Assembly (NCBI RefSeq): GCF_023065955.2
Contig: NW_026622874.1
Span: 24,485,772 to 24,549,771, forward strand
Direction of reading: 5' to 3'
From: Ursus arctos
Taxonomy: Eukaryota; Chordata; Mammalia; Carnivora; Ursidae
DNA length: 64,000 nt
Position numbers and translations under genes: made by a program. Below, piece after piece: positions 24,090 to 33,475 of the stretch (position 1 is the stretch's first letter; each line of letters begins with the position of its first letter). The notes beneath the pieces are model-generated. The model did not search any database, was not told where the DNA came from, and was given only the letters and a program-made list of their open reading frames with translations.

Positions 24090-24920
24090 CCCGAAAGGGA
24101 ATTTCTTTCCGGAATCGCGGCGTCACACCCAGGGCCAGAGCATTAAGAAGCGAGTTTCTGTCCAGTTATGCTCAGCGCGGCAGTTGGGAGGTATGTTTTC
24201 ATGGAAACTCAAACGCCTCTCCTGTGAATTACCTCTGTGTTCAGGCAGCCGAGCTAGACAGCTGCGAGGAAAAGCATGTGTGTTTGGTGGGGGCCTTGGA
24301 AAGAAAAGGCCCCTTGTACCGTGGCCAGCGACTGTAGGTGGAGTGGCCTAGGAGGACAGGGGAGTTCGTTAGGAGCTCCGCAGCAGCTGCGGCAGAAGCC
24401 CGACTCCCACTGGCAATGGGCGAGCGAGCCAGAGGCGGAGCCAGAGAGCCCGGAGGCCAGTCCCTGCGCGAGGTGTGGAGTGAGGGCTGCGGCCCCAGCA
24501 AAGCAGGCCACGAGGAACACGGTGTGAAATTCCTGACGGTAGTGAGGCCCCTTCCGTTCCCTTCTTTTCTTGGCAAACTCAAACTCATCCTTCAAGGCCC
24601 AACTCAAAAGGCATTTCTTTTGGAAAGGCTTCCCCAAGGCCCAGGCAAAGGCAATCCCGCCTCCAGAGTCCTTGCAAACCAGCGTCGCAGGCTCCCGGGA
24701 GAACTGTCTGATGTCTCTGGGCGCTCCAGCACCCTGCGAAGCCCCCCGAGAAACCCCGCAAGGGGGGACCTGGCCTGCTTCCCCTGCTCCCCGGAGCCTG
24801 GCCCAGGGCGGTGCTTGTCGGTGTAGCTGGGACTCATGCCTCAGGATCCTGCCCGGGCTTGTCGCAATGCAGACTCGAGGATCCCCCTGGACCCGAACGA
24901 TCTCTGGGAGTGTGGCCCTG
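24090..24920. promoter_or_regulatory. CpG-rich patch, weak CpG-island candidate
   Basis: By eye about 35 CpGs in about 830 bases at roughly 55-60% GC, denser than flanking DNA (for example GCGAGCGAGCC at 24419-24430 and GCGCGAGG at 24467). An L2-like piece sits inside (24540-24650). An open frame of 284 codons (24254-25108, -) and one of 162 codons (24338-24826, +) overlap here, but neither has a recognisable domain. Regulatory role is inference. Confidence 0.3.
24540..24650 (+). mobile_element. L2 LINE 3' fragment
   Basis: CAAACTCAAACTCATCCTTCAAGGCCCAACTCAAAAGG then GGAAAGGCTTCCCCAAGG, the L2 'actcatcctttaaggcccagctcaaat...gaagccttccct' block. Confidence 0.6.
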
Positions 24921-26055
24921 GAATCATCATATTTAACCAGGTATCCCCCCCCTTTATTCTTATGCACAGCAGGACTGGTACAAAGTACAGTGTTGTTCAA
25001 ATGTTTATGACCGAGAATCGAAGCAAACCAGAGTAAGAAACAGTCTTCATTGCAACCCTGCACATATATACATAAAACTAAAATTAAAAAAAAAAATACT
25101 TGAAACAACTTTTCCTTACTATGTGTGAGATATTCTGATATGTTCTATTCTATTCAAACAAGATTGGTTGTGACTCACTGTCCTATTCACAGGTGTTTGT
25201 CCTACCGTTGGAAAAACAGATGCCCCACCAATGTTTGATGAGTGAATAAGTGAAAGATGGAACAACGAAGTGAATGCCTGTATCTCAGCAACTGCAAAAC
25301 AGAGGAGCTGCATTCGATCATTTCTGAGATCTTTTCCCTCAAAATACTGAGACCTGATGTCTTCTCGTCCATTTCCAACAGCTTCGTCATGCCCCAGGGC
25401 TGGGGATCTTCAGTCAAAACGATTCCCACTGATACAAGATGGCAGAGTGCTCTATTTCGGTTTGTTAATTAACTAAAGACATGCAGCATCTTCCCGCTAG
25501 CCTCCCCAGACTTGCTGTCTCAGAGCCTGGAAGGACCAGCAAGGGCAGGAGGCAAACCTAAAGCACAGGAGATTGCTAGCAGTCCTGTCTGTGGTGTTCT
25601 TTCTTTGTCTTCCACATGGTCCCAAGGTTGAGGTGGAGGGTAGGAGTCTCTGTGACCTGGAAGGCTGTGTTATCCCCAGGGCAAAGAAAATGTGTTACTA
25701 TGTCAAGAGGGAGTAAGTGTTTGAGTGTTTGGTGTGGTACCCAGAAGACTCCAGGACCCTCAGAGATCCCCGTCCTGCTGCTAGGATCTTGTCCTCCTAC
25801 AGCGTGGGCCTGGGGCTTTCGTGCTCATCTGGGAAGGCCACCACAGCACAAGGTGGGCCTCGAGGAGCTAGGAGGGGGCTGGTCTTCTTGGACAGTCACC
25901 TAAGAGGTTCTCCTTCTTACAGCTCATCCATAGGGGAAGGCCTCAGGAGAGCTAGAGGAAAGAGTTCTGGCAGAGACCAGAGGTGGGGTTCTCTACTGCT
26001 TTCTGATGTCTGGACTATAGTGGAGGCTAGTTCCCCCCTCCCCAAATTATGTTAT
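24921..26055. other. Gene-free DNA
   Basis: Includes an AT-rich stretch near 25080-25100 and unassigned sequence. No open frame with a domain; 25717-26244 (+, 175 codons) runs into a MIR and is not credible as a gene. Confidence 0.4.
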
Positions 26056-26059
26056 GTTT

Positions 26060-26285
26060 ATCTAATATGGGCTGAGTGCTTGCTCTCTGCCATCATCTCA
26101 TTTAATCCCCATAACTCTGTAAGGTCCCTACTGTTATTAACCTTAATTTACAGATCAAGAGACAAGACAAAGAAAGGTTATGTAACTCGCCCACAGTCAT
26201 GCAGCAGGTGTCAGAAGCAGGATTACCTAACCCATGCAGCCTGACTCTAAAGCCTGCATGCTCAGTCACTATGCTGTGCAGCCGT
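26060..26285 (-). repeat. MIR SINE
   Basis: Reverse-complement MIR: CATCTCATTTAATCCCCATAACTCTG, TTACAGATCAAGAGACAAGAC, GTAACTCGCCCACAGTCATGCAGC and GCAGCCTGACTCTAAAGCC. Confidence 0.75.
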
Positions 26286-26699
26286 CCCCAGGGGCAAGAG
26301 GTGTTGTCAGCCAAGCGTGGTGGTGTCTGCCTGATGCTGTCCTGAAGGAGGTGCTGGGAGGTGCTGGCATTTGGAGTCATCACCATGTCTTGTCTCCTGT
26401 CCGGAGCATGAACCTCCCACCCCTGTCACTGATTACATGTGCTGAGTATAACACACAAAGAAGAGCCCAGGGTTATGACATCGCTACTCTGCCGATATCG
26501 TAGTCCTCCAAAAAACCTGCTTGACTAGCCTCTCAGTGGGGATGCTTGCGATAAGGAGATTAGTCTCAGCCAGAAGAATGGTGGCTTTCTGGTGGCAGGT
26601 AATTAAGGAAAATCAATCTGGAGGAACAGGGATGGAATAAAGACACCATCAAACTCCCACCAGTTCTAGGATAAAAATAATAATACAATTTGTTGAAAA

Positions 26700-26905
26700 A
26701 CCACCATACGGTTGACATTGGACTAAATTTTTAAAAAATATTGTTTAATGGTATTTTCATAACAAGCCTGTCGATGACAGTATTCTTATTCTCATTCTAC
26801 AGACAGAAAGCCTAAGACTCAGGGAAGTTAAGGAAATGGATCAAGGTCATCCAACAAATAGAACTGGGATTTAGAGCCATATGTGTCTAACCTAAGATCA
26901 TGTGC
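26700..26905 (-). repeat. MIR SINE
   Basis: Reverse-complement MIR: TATTCTTATTCTCATTCTACAGACAGAAAGCC, AAGACTCAGGGAAGTTAAGG and ACTGGGATTTAGAGCCATATG. Confidence 0.7.
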
Positions 26906-27008
26906 CAAGTTCCTGTCCCACGTATAGGTCTGTTTCTCGCTTATATAACCTTACTTAACAAAATTTGTGGGCTGAGAAAAAAACAACAATATTTAAAGTT
27001 TCCATTGT

Positions 27009-27173
27009 GGGGGCGCCTGGGTGGCTCAGTCATCTGGGCATTTGACTCTCGATTTCGGCTCAGGTCATGATTTCATGGGTCTTGGGATCAAGCCCCATAT
27101 CAGGCTCCGTGCTCAGCACAGAGTCTGCTTGAGAGTCTCTCTCTCCCTTTCCCTCTGCTCCCCTCCACCCCAT

Positions 27174-27208
<35 letters not shown>

Positions 27209-27246
27209 CTTAAATAAATAAATAAATAAATATCTTTAAATAAATA
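27009..27246 (+). mobile_element. CAN-SINE (SINEC) with expanded CT repeat
   Basis: Head GGGGGCGCCTGGGTGGCTCAG, a CT-repeat of about 14 units near 27175-27206, then the AAATAAATAAATAAATATCTTTAAATAAATAAA tail across 27211-27245. Flanks AAAGTTTCCATT / AAAGTCTCCATT are a nearly exact target-site duplication. Confidence 0.94.
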
Positions 27247-27249
27247 AAG

Positions 27250-28585
27250 TCTCCATTCTGCTTGGGACACTTAAGTGGCTCCATTAATCTTCCTCAAGGT
27301 TGATGCAGGACTGTGCAAGAAAGTGGGCTGGTGACAGCCGGTGGCAGAGCATGGGGAGGCCTGCAGGGGAGTGGGTCCAAGCTTCAGAGTCTCATGTACA
27401 GAACTTGGGAAGTATCTCAGGTGCGCTCAGAATCACTATCTGACCTGATGTCCAGACGCAGCCATCGTTCACCAACTCAGCAAGGTGAGAGGCGTCCCCC
27501 AGGGTGGAGGGTCAGACCTGCTTTCCACCCATATCACTCAGTTCCCCCCAGGCAGCCATGTAGTTCACAGGTCCTGGGCCCCCACGTGGTGCCTAGTGGA
27601 GGCCAAGTGCCTTCCCCTCTCCTCACTTCCTTGTGCTCCTCTCTCCACGTCTGCTTTGTTCCCTTTCCAGACAAGCAGGCAGGAGGACCCTTGTTTTTAC
27701 TCCTGCCGGTCAGGACAGCTCTAGGAAAATGCCAGATTTTGAAGGCAGACTTGCAAATAGTAACAAATAAGTAAAAACAACGTCCTTTGTTTCCACACCT
27801 AAGGGATTGAGCAGAATGATATAAATACCAAAAGTTCTTTGAGGGGGGTAGAGAATTGGTTCTAGGGGAAAGTCCTTTAACTCCAATGCCTGGTGGTCCT
27901 TCCAGGGACTGTTGGGAAGACCAGATGAGACAGTGAATGTGCTTGTACTGTCAGAAGTGGAAGGCATCCAAGAAACAAGATGGGTCTGGGCAGCAGGTTG
28001 ACCAGAAATCTGAGCAAGACCCAGAATGCAGTTCTGAGACCAGATCAGCCTCCTGGGTAATACTCATCAGAACGGTGAAGTCTCATATACAGAAAAGGTT
28101 CACGACACCTCAAAGCAGGATTTTTAAGATGGCGAAGGGGACATCTCAGGGTAGGTCTCAGGGAGACATTATTTCTCTGTGTAGGTAGCATCCAGGCCAC
28201 TCCCTTCCCCTTTCATTGCTGGGTGGCCTAGCCTGTACCAGCGAGAAGGTAACACCAGTGTGCCTTGAAAACCAGAGAGGAGACAAAGTGGGCAAGTTAA
28301 TGTGGAAGTCCCATGGCATATGGTAATTCATTAATTGTTACAGATTCTAGAAATAAAGCATGATGAGAAACAGGCTGTCCAGGCTGGACACCAACAGGTA
28401 GGCATTTGATGGAACCATTGTCTCCTTGGGCAACTATTCTGAGGGAACAGGTCTTCTGAGAGAGTGACTGCAGTAACCACACAGACCCAGGTCACATGGC
28501 CTTGGGGTGGAGGGACTAAGAGTTTCCAGGAGGAAATGAGGGTGCGGCCAGGCAAAGGGCAAACGTGCAGGCTCTAAAGGGACAG
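27250..28585. other. Gene-free DNA
   Basis: No recognised repeat or gene. The 153-codon open frame at 27313-27774 (+) has no domain, and a second overlapping frame is also open, pointing to composition. Confidence 0.4.
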
Positions 28586-28589
28586 TGTG

Positions 28590-28790
28590 TGGGCCACTCG
28601 TGTGGCAGTGGTTACGAGTGTGACCCTGATAGCTCAGAATCGAATCCCAGCTCCACTGCGCAGATAACGGACCAAGCTGTCTGTGTCTCAGGATCCTCAG
28701 GCTGTGAACGGAAACAGCATGGACAGGAGCCACTCCTCCGGAGCCTGGCGAGGATTACTAGAGACACACGTGGTGTGTCAGCATCGCGTT
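28590..28790 (+). repeat. MIR SINE remnant
   Basis: Sense MIR start: GTGGCAGTGGTTACGAGTGTG, AGAATCGAATCCCAGCTCCACTG, then decayed text with GCGAGGATTACTAGAG. Confidence 0.5.
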
Positions 28791-29489
28791 AGCTTGAGGA
28801 AAAACTCAGCCAATGTACATCGCCCATAGCAGTGAAGCTGGGGGTGGGGAGGGACACACGCAGGCTGACCCAGCCCCAGGTCTCACCTCCACAGGCCCTT
28901 CCTGAGGAATTTAGCTGCTTCCTCGCCAAAGGGCGTCTGAAGCTCAAGCCTGGACGATATGACCACTTGGGAAATTTTGCGCAACAGTGTTGGGATGTGT
29001 TGGTGGCAACACCATCTGAGAAGTTGCTGTGGGAGATATTTTGTTTTAAGGGCTTATTCCCCCACCACCACCACCCCCACTAACACCTATGGTTCTCAGC
29101 CTTTTTCTGGATCATGGCCCCTTTGAGAAATGTGTGCTTGCTAGGGATCTTCTTGCCCAAACAGTGCATGTCCACGTATCCGTAGCATCCTGCACTTTAT
29201 TGCAGGGGATCGATGGACGTGAGGATTTGAATCCTGTTCTAGACTGTTGGTCAAAGACCTAGAGGCAGCTCTGCTGTCTTCCTCCTGCCTCTGAAGCCAC
29301 ATCTGTAAAACTCCAAGGCACAGATGGGCCTGCTTTTCTGGATCATTCTCTGAAAACGGCTGTCCAGGAAAATGTGTTAGATGTCAGTATTGCTGTCAGA
29401 GTCGCAGACCTAGCAAGGCTATGGGGGTACAAAAGGAGCCCCAGCAGCCATGTCTTCCCCAGAAGCACCAACAGCATCAGTAGTAACCA

Positions 29490-29745
29490 TGAGGGCAGCT
29501 GACTTTTCTGGGCGTAACTCTGTGTCAGACACTGAGCTAAGCTCCTTACATGCGTTCTCCTATTTGATCTTGCAGGACCCCCATGGTGGAGATGCATCGT
29601 TTGCTGCCATCAAATGGGGATTCTCGTTTGACAGATGAGGAGTTAAGGCACAGAGTAGTTAAGTAACTCACTCGAAGTCACACAGCTAGTGAGGTGAAGA
29701 TTCAAGGCCAGTCCCAGAAACCTGCTGTCAACCAATGTGCTTTTT
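29490..29745 (-). repeat. MIR SINE
   Basis: Reverse-complement MIR: CACTGAGCTAAGCTCCTTACATGCG, TTTGACAGATGAGGAGTTAAGGCAC, TCGAAGTCACACAGCTAGTGAGG and GAAACCTGCTGTCAACC. Confidence 0.8.
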
Positions 29746-30159
29746 GGCCACCTAGGGACATCCCAGGTACCATATTCCCATCTCCTATTTTAATGTCCTG
29801 AGCTTTCACCTTAATAAAGACACATTAGACTTGAGTGGGTATAAGTTCCAGACACAGGGAGTCTCATATCCTGGGCCAATCATTCTCTTTAAAATGAACC
29901 TGCATGGGAACCAATGCTGAAAGATGAAGAGAGGTCCCAGACAGGCCTAGCATCCATATGAATAAGGAGATAAAACAATCTCCCCGCATCCCACCTCCAG
30001 TGAAATTGCTATGGGCATCTTTGAGCCAATGAGTACTTCAAAAAATTCTGGAAACATCCCTGCTCAAACCCCAGCGCTACAAAAGGTGGGCACCAGGAAG
30101 GGGGAGGTAGGAATATAGTTTACCCTGTCCTGCCTGCCAGCGAGGGAAAAAGCATGCTT
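29746..30159. other. Gene-free DNA upstream of the ZNF648 promoter candidate
   Basis: No repeat or open frame recognised. It contains 'TCCTATTTTAATGTCCTGAG' and TTAATAAAGACAC at 29811. Nothing further supported. Confidence 0.35.
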
Positions 30160-30616
30160 CCCAAGGAAGCTAGCATGAGTGGCCTATGGACATACCAGGG
30201 CAGGACTGAAGGAGGGACTGCTTGCTCTGCTGGGAAGCCGCAATGAGAGCGAGCAGAGGGAAGGGCCACCTGCAGGAGGACTTAGCAACCTTTCTGAGGG
30301 AGGAGGGGGGCGGGAGGGAGGCTCTGGCAGGAGGGGAGGCGGGAGCAGAGGGAAGGCAGGATCGTTCAGGCAGCGAGAGAGGGCAGCCCCGCTCTATTTC
30401 CCAGGCTGCTCTCTGGGATGAGGCAGGAAGGTCGAGTGTATTACGCTGGCCCCACCTCCTGAAGCTCTCTCTGCAGCAGCTGGGCTGGACACAAAAGCGT
30501 GAGGGACAGAGACACCATCTCTGCTGATTTGTACCAAACTCGGGTTCCAGGGGCTGAGAGGCCACATGTGACAGAAGCCGGGGTGGGGGACCCACACAGC
30601 TGTCTGCATTTCCCAG
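30160..30616 (+). promoter_or_regulatory. Candidate promoter and non-coding first exon of ZNF648
   Basis: A GC/GA-rich block at 30290-30350 contains GGGGCGGGAG-type Sp1-like boxes, and about 270 bases later there is a strong 5' splice donor (CCCAG|GTAAGC, junction after 30616). Spliced to the acceptor near 33414, this would give an intron of about 2.8 kb. No TATA box is evident in the block; a TATTTATATAG string at 30951 is downstream and is an alternative. It is inferred from position, GC content and donor strength. Confidence 0.3.
30290..30350 (+). other. G-rich tract with quadruplex potential
   Basis: Contains GGAGGGGGGCGGGAGGGAGG (about 30300-30321), then further GGGG and GGG runs. It overlaps the promoter candidate and could act as Sp1 sites or a quadruplex. 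Confidence 0.4.
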
Positions 30617-31236
30617 GTAAGCAACTCTTTGTGTCAGAGCCAAAGGTAGAGAGCCAGGCCTAAAGGCAGAGGAGAAGGCGGGAGGTGGCTGCCCTGGGAT
30701 GGACCTAGAACAATCTATGGGAGGAAGGCAGGAAGAGGGGCAGGGGCCGCAGCTGCCCTCAGGCCAGGCTTCTGCAAGGTGTCCCTGTATGAGGTAAGCA
30801 AGCTGGAGGCTGCATTTGGGCCATTCCTGGCTGGCAAGGGTGGTGGAAGTTCCAGGAAAGGGCTGTGCTCTGACAGCTTCTGGGGGTCAGCGTCGCTGGA
30901 GAGCAGACGCTCCAGCCACACCGTGGCACCAGTGTTCTTCCAGACCAGGAGTATTTATATAGACTTGGCCAGAAAATCCCACCCTGAGCCCCTGCCTTCC
31001 TCTTGGTCCTGTCGGTGGTCAAGGGAGAACCTCCAGGAGGAAGAAAGCAGGATATACTCCCTCGGGCTGTGGCTTCAGACAGGGGAGGGATTTCCCATCT
31101 GAAAAGACAATCTTCTGTCAGGCTTCTGAGGAGCTGTGAGCTGGCAGAGCGCTGCGTGCAGCCCGAGCAGGCTCACCTGTGGCCCAGAGGAGGGGGAAGG
31201 AGACACGTATGTAAAGTTGGGTCCGTGCGCTGAAGC

Positions 31237-31259
31237 GGGGCTAGGGGTGGGTGTGGGGA
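31237..31259 (+). other. Potential G-quadruplex
   Basis: Four G-runs (4, 4, 3 and 4) separated by CTA, T and TGT. Fits the G3+ N1-7 pattern. Confidence 0.5.
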
Positions 31260-31451
31260 GTGGTCTGCAGGCAGCTCCATCTGAACATGCCCGAGGTGTT
31301 GCCCCAGAGAAAGAAGGAAGCCCAAGAAGCCGGTTTCAATCAAATCCAGCATCCCTTTGCTGTCCGTGCTGGCGGACCTCAGTCCCTGATCAGGCACGCT
31401 GGCCTGAGCAAACCGTGTTGAGCTGGCCCGCGCTGTGTCCCTTCTATTAAC

Positions 31452-31500
31452 CACACACACACACACACACACACGCACGCACACACATACGCACGCATGC
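31452..31500. repeat. (AC)n microsatellite with GCAC variants
   Basis: AC units interrupted by CGCACGC and ATACGCACGCATGC. A smaller AC run lies at 31757-31772. Confidence 0.93.
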
Positions 31501-32529
31501 AGCCACTCTTCTAAGAACCAGTGTGCTGAAAATACATCAAGCCTAGTTGCTTGTCCAGGGCTATGCCAGCCACACTCTGACCTGTTATGGGGATAGAAAG
31601 GGAGGTCAGAGGGAAGGAGTGGTCCCTGGGCTTCAGGCCACAAAGGGACATAAGATGCTGGACGCCAGCCACCATGGCATTATGCCCTCCCTCCATCTGT
31701 GGCTTCTCTTTCCAAGTACAAAGTGAGGGTTCCTCCCCAGGGCTCCCCTCCTCTATACACACACACACACTCACAGTAACTGGGTTTATGATCAGGCGAG
31801 AGCTGGGGGCAGGGCAGATTGATGAGGTGGGGCTAGGATATGGCTTTATTATGTGCACCTTGACCACCAAACTGCTACGACTGTCCATCTGGACGCCTCC
31901 CAGAAGTCCTGCTGGGGGGCAGAGCTGACAGTGTAGGGGACACCGCACAGTCCCTGACTGCTGTATGCGGGAGCTTCACACACACCAGACAGTAGGCCTA
32001 TTATCGTCCATCTTCCCGATGAAGAAAACAAGGCTCTGAGACACTTGCCGACGCACAGGCATATGATTTTGAGGGTTCGGTACCATCCGTTGAGTGAATG
32101 ACTAGCTCTTGCTGGCGGGGGCAGAATGCCTCCTGCGCAATGGGGAGCACAGCGGAGCCACCAAGTGCAGAGACGGCTCCTCCTATCCCACCGGAGACAG
32201 TGGAAGGTGGGCGGAGAAGGAAAGAAGGAGCTTTCCGAAAGTAAACACTCAGTGACTAATACTCTTGACCACCCCAGGCAACAGTCTCCACAGCGTGTGT
32301 CCTGGCCTCTTTCTCTGCGAAGGGCAATTTGGGTCAACAAGAGCAGGGAGGAGCCCAGTGGTGAAGCCCTGTAGCCAAGGCTCCTTGGCCCAGAAAACAC
32401 AAGGGGCTTTGATGCCTGCAGAAAGCAGTGGCTCTCCCCGCAGGATGCTGTGGCTGCTTTTGGGCAGGGCCCAGCCCCAGGGCAGGCCTCGCGCTAGATG
32501 CCTGGGAGGTCGTACCTACAGCTCGGGGT

Positions 32530-32745
32530 TTAACATCATGGCCTCGGAGTGAAAGAGAGGCCTCAGCGCTGCTGTCCCTGAGCAGTGTGGCCTTGGGCAG
32601 GGAGGAAACCTCATTAGACCTCACTACCCTGGTCTGTAAAATGGAAAGACTCATAAAATAGTAACAGCATCTCTCTTAAAGGTTGCTGGGAAGAAAACAT
32701 GAAATCCTGCTTGCGAGGTGCTCAGCATTTTGCCTGGCTCCCAAT
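32530..32745 (+). repeat. MIR SINE
   Basis: Sense MIR: GAGCAGTGTGGCCTTGGGCAGG, CTCACTACCCTGGTCTGTAAAATGG, then GAGGTGCTCAGCATTTTGCCTGGC. Confidence 0.65.
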
Positions 32746-33171
32746 GTCTGCCCAAAAAGTAAAACTGCTAGCCTTACCCCCTCCGAGATTCCCAAAAGGT
32801 TCCCTCCAGCCAAAAGCAAACTCAGCCCTCTGGTCAGAAATTGCCCTTCACCCCCAGGCCTGCAGGAGCCTGCCTCTCACTCCAGCGACTCCTGGAAAAT
32901 GTATCGCTCACACAAATAATCCTTATTAGCCAACCCTACCAGGCTTTCTCTGTGTCTTCAAGCTAAAATAAAATCACTTAGAAAATAAAACTCAATGGCT
33001 TTCTTGTCTCATGCCTTGCTGTCAAACCCTAAGTCTATGCTTTTCAAATCAGGGTACACGCACAGCTCGGGGCCTGTGGGGTTTGCCAGAAATACATGAG
33101 GCCATGGGATAAATATGGTACACTTGGGGAAAAGCCAAACATTTAAACTGAAGGTAACTGAAAAAACTATC

Positions 33172-33207
<36 letters not shown>

Positions 33208-33400
33208 CAGTACTTAGTGGAAAAAAAAGAAACACACGATAAATATGTGTATATGTATATACATACATGTGTGTATGATTTACCTAAATTAAACCTATGT
33301 GAATATGACATTGCCAACTATAATTCAATAATAAAAATGTTTCTGTAAAATACACAAAACCAAAAGATATATATATTAAACAAACAAACAAACAAAATAC
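32746..33400. other. Intron-like DNA before the ZNF648 coding exon
   Basis: AT-rich from 33100 on, with a 29-A run, an imperfect ATATAC stretch at 33245-33275 and a short CAAA repeat at 33380-33396. No gene. Confidence 0.45.
33177..33205. repeat. Poly-A run (29)
   Basis: Twenty-nine consecutive A. It may be the tail of a decayed retroelement, but no head was recognised. Confidence 0.9.
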
Positions 33401-33414
33401 CTTCCTTTGTGCAG
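33401..33414 (+). other. Candidate 3' splice acceptor of the ZNF648 coding exon
   Basis: The sequence CTTCCTTTGTGCAG lies 62 bases upstream of the ATG. It is a short pyrimidine tract ending in CAG, followed by GTATCC. Human ZNF648 is recalled as having a non-coding first exon and the whole coding region in the last exon, which this site would fit. It is inferred from motif and position only. Confidence 0.45.
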
Positions 33415-33475
33415 GTATCCTGAGCCAAGCAAAGGTTCTGTCTCGGAGGAGCAGGAATAAAAGTGCCTGAACGTC

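Larger units (their letters stand above)
30617..32529. other. Presumed ZNF648 intron or upstream DNA
   Basis: Between the candidate donor (30617) and the coding exon. It holds the AC repeat, G-rich tracts and a weak MIR-like piece at 31985-32060 (CCTATTATCGTCCATCTTCCCG). Open frames of up to 183 codons (31849-32400, -) have no domain. No other gene seen. Confidence 0.35.

Noticed and set aside
24254..25108. 284-codon open frame on the - strand, with a hydrophobic start resembling a signal peptide
   Set aside because: Crosses an L2 fragment, has no recognisable domain, and an overlapping frame is also open on the other strand. Kept only as a finding to test.
27009..27090. tRNA-like sequence at SINE heads, here and in the other SINE copies
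   Set aside because: These are the tRNA-derived heads of CAN-SINEs; they lack an intact cloverleaf and are followed by SINE bodies, so they are not tRNA genes.
31173..31643. 156-codon open frame on the - strand
   Set aside because: Runs through an AC microsatellite (a Cys-Val repeat in the product), so it is not a plausible gene.
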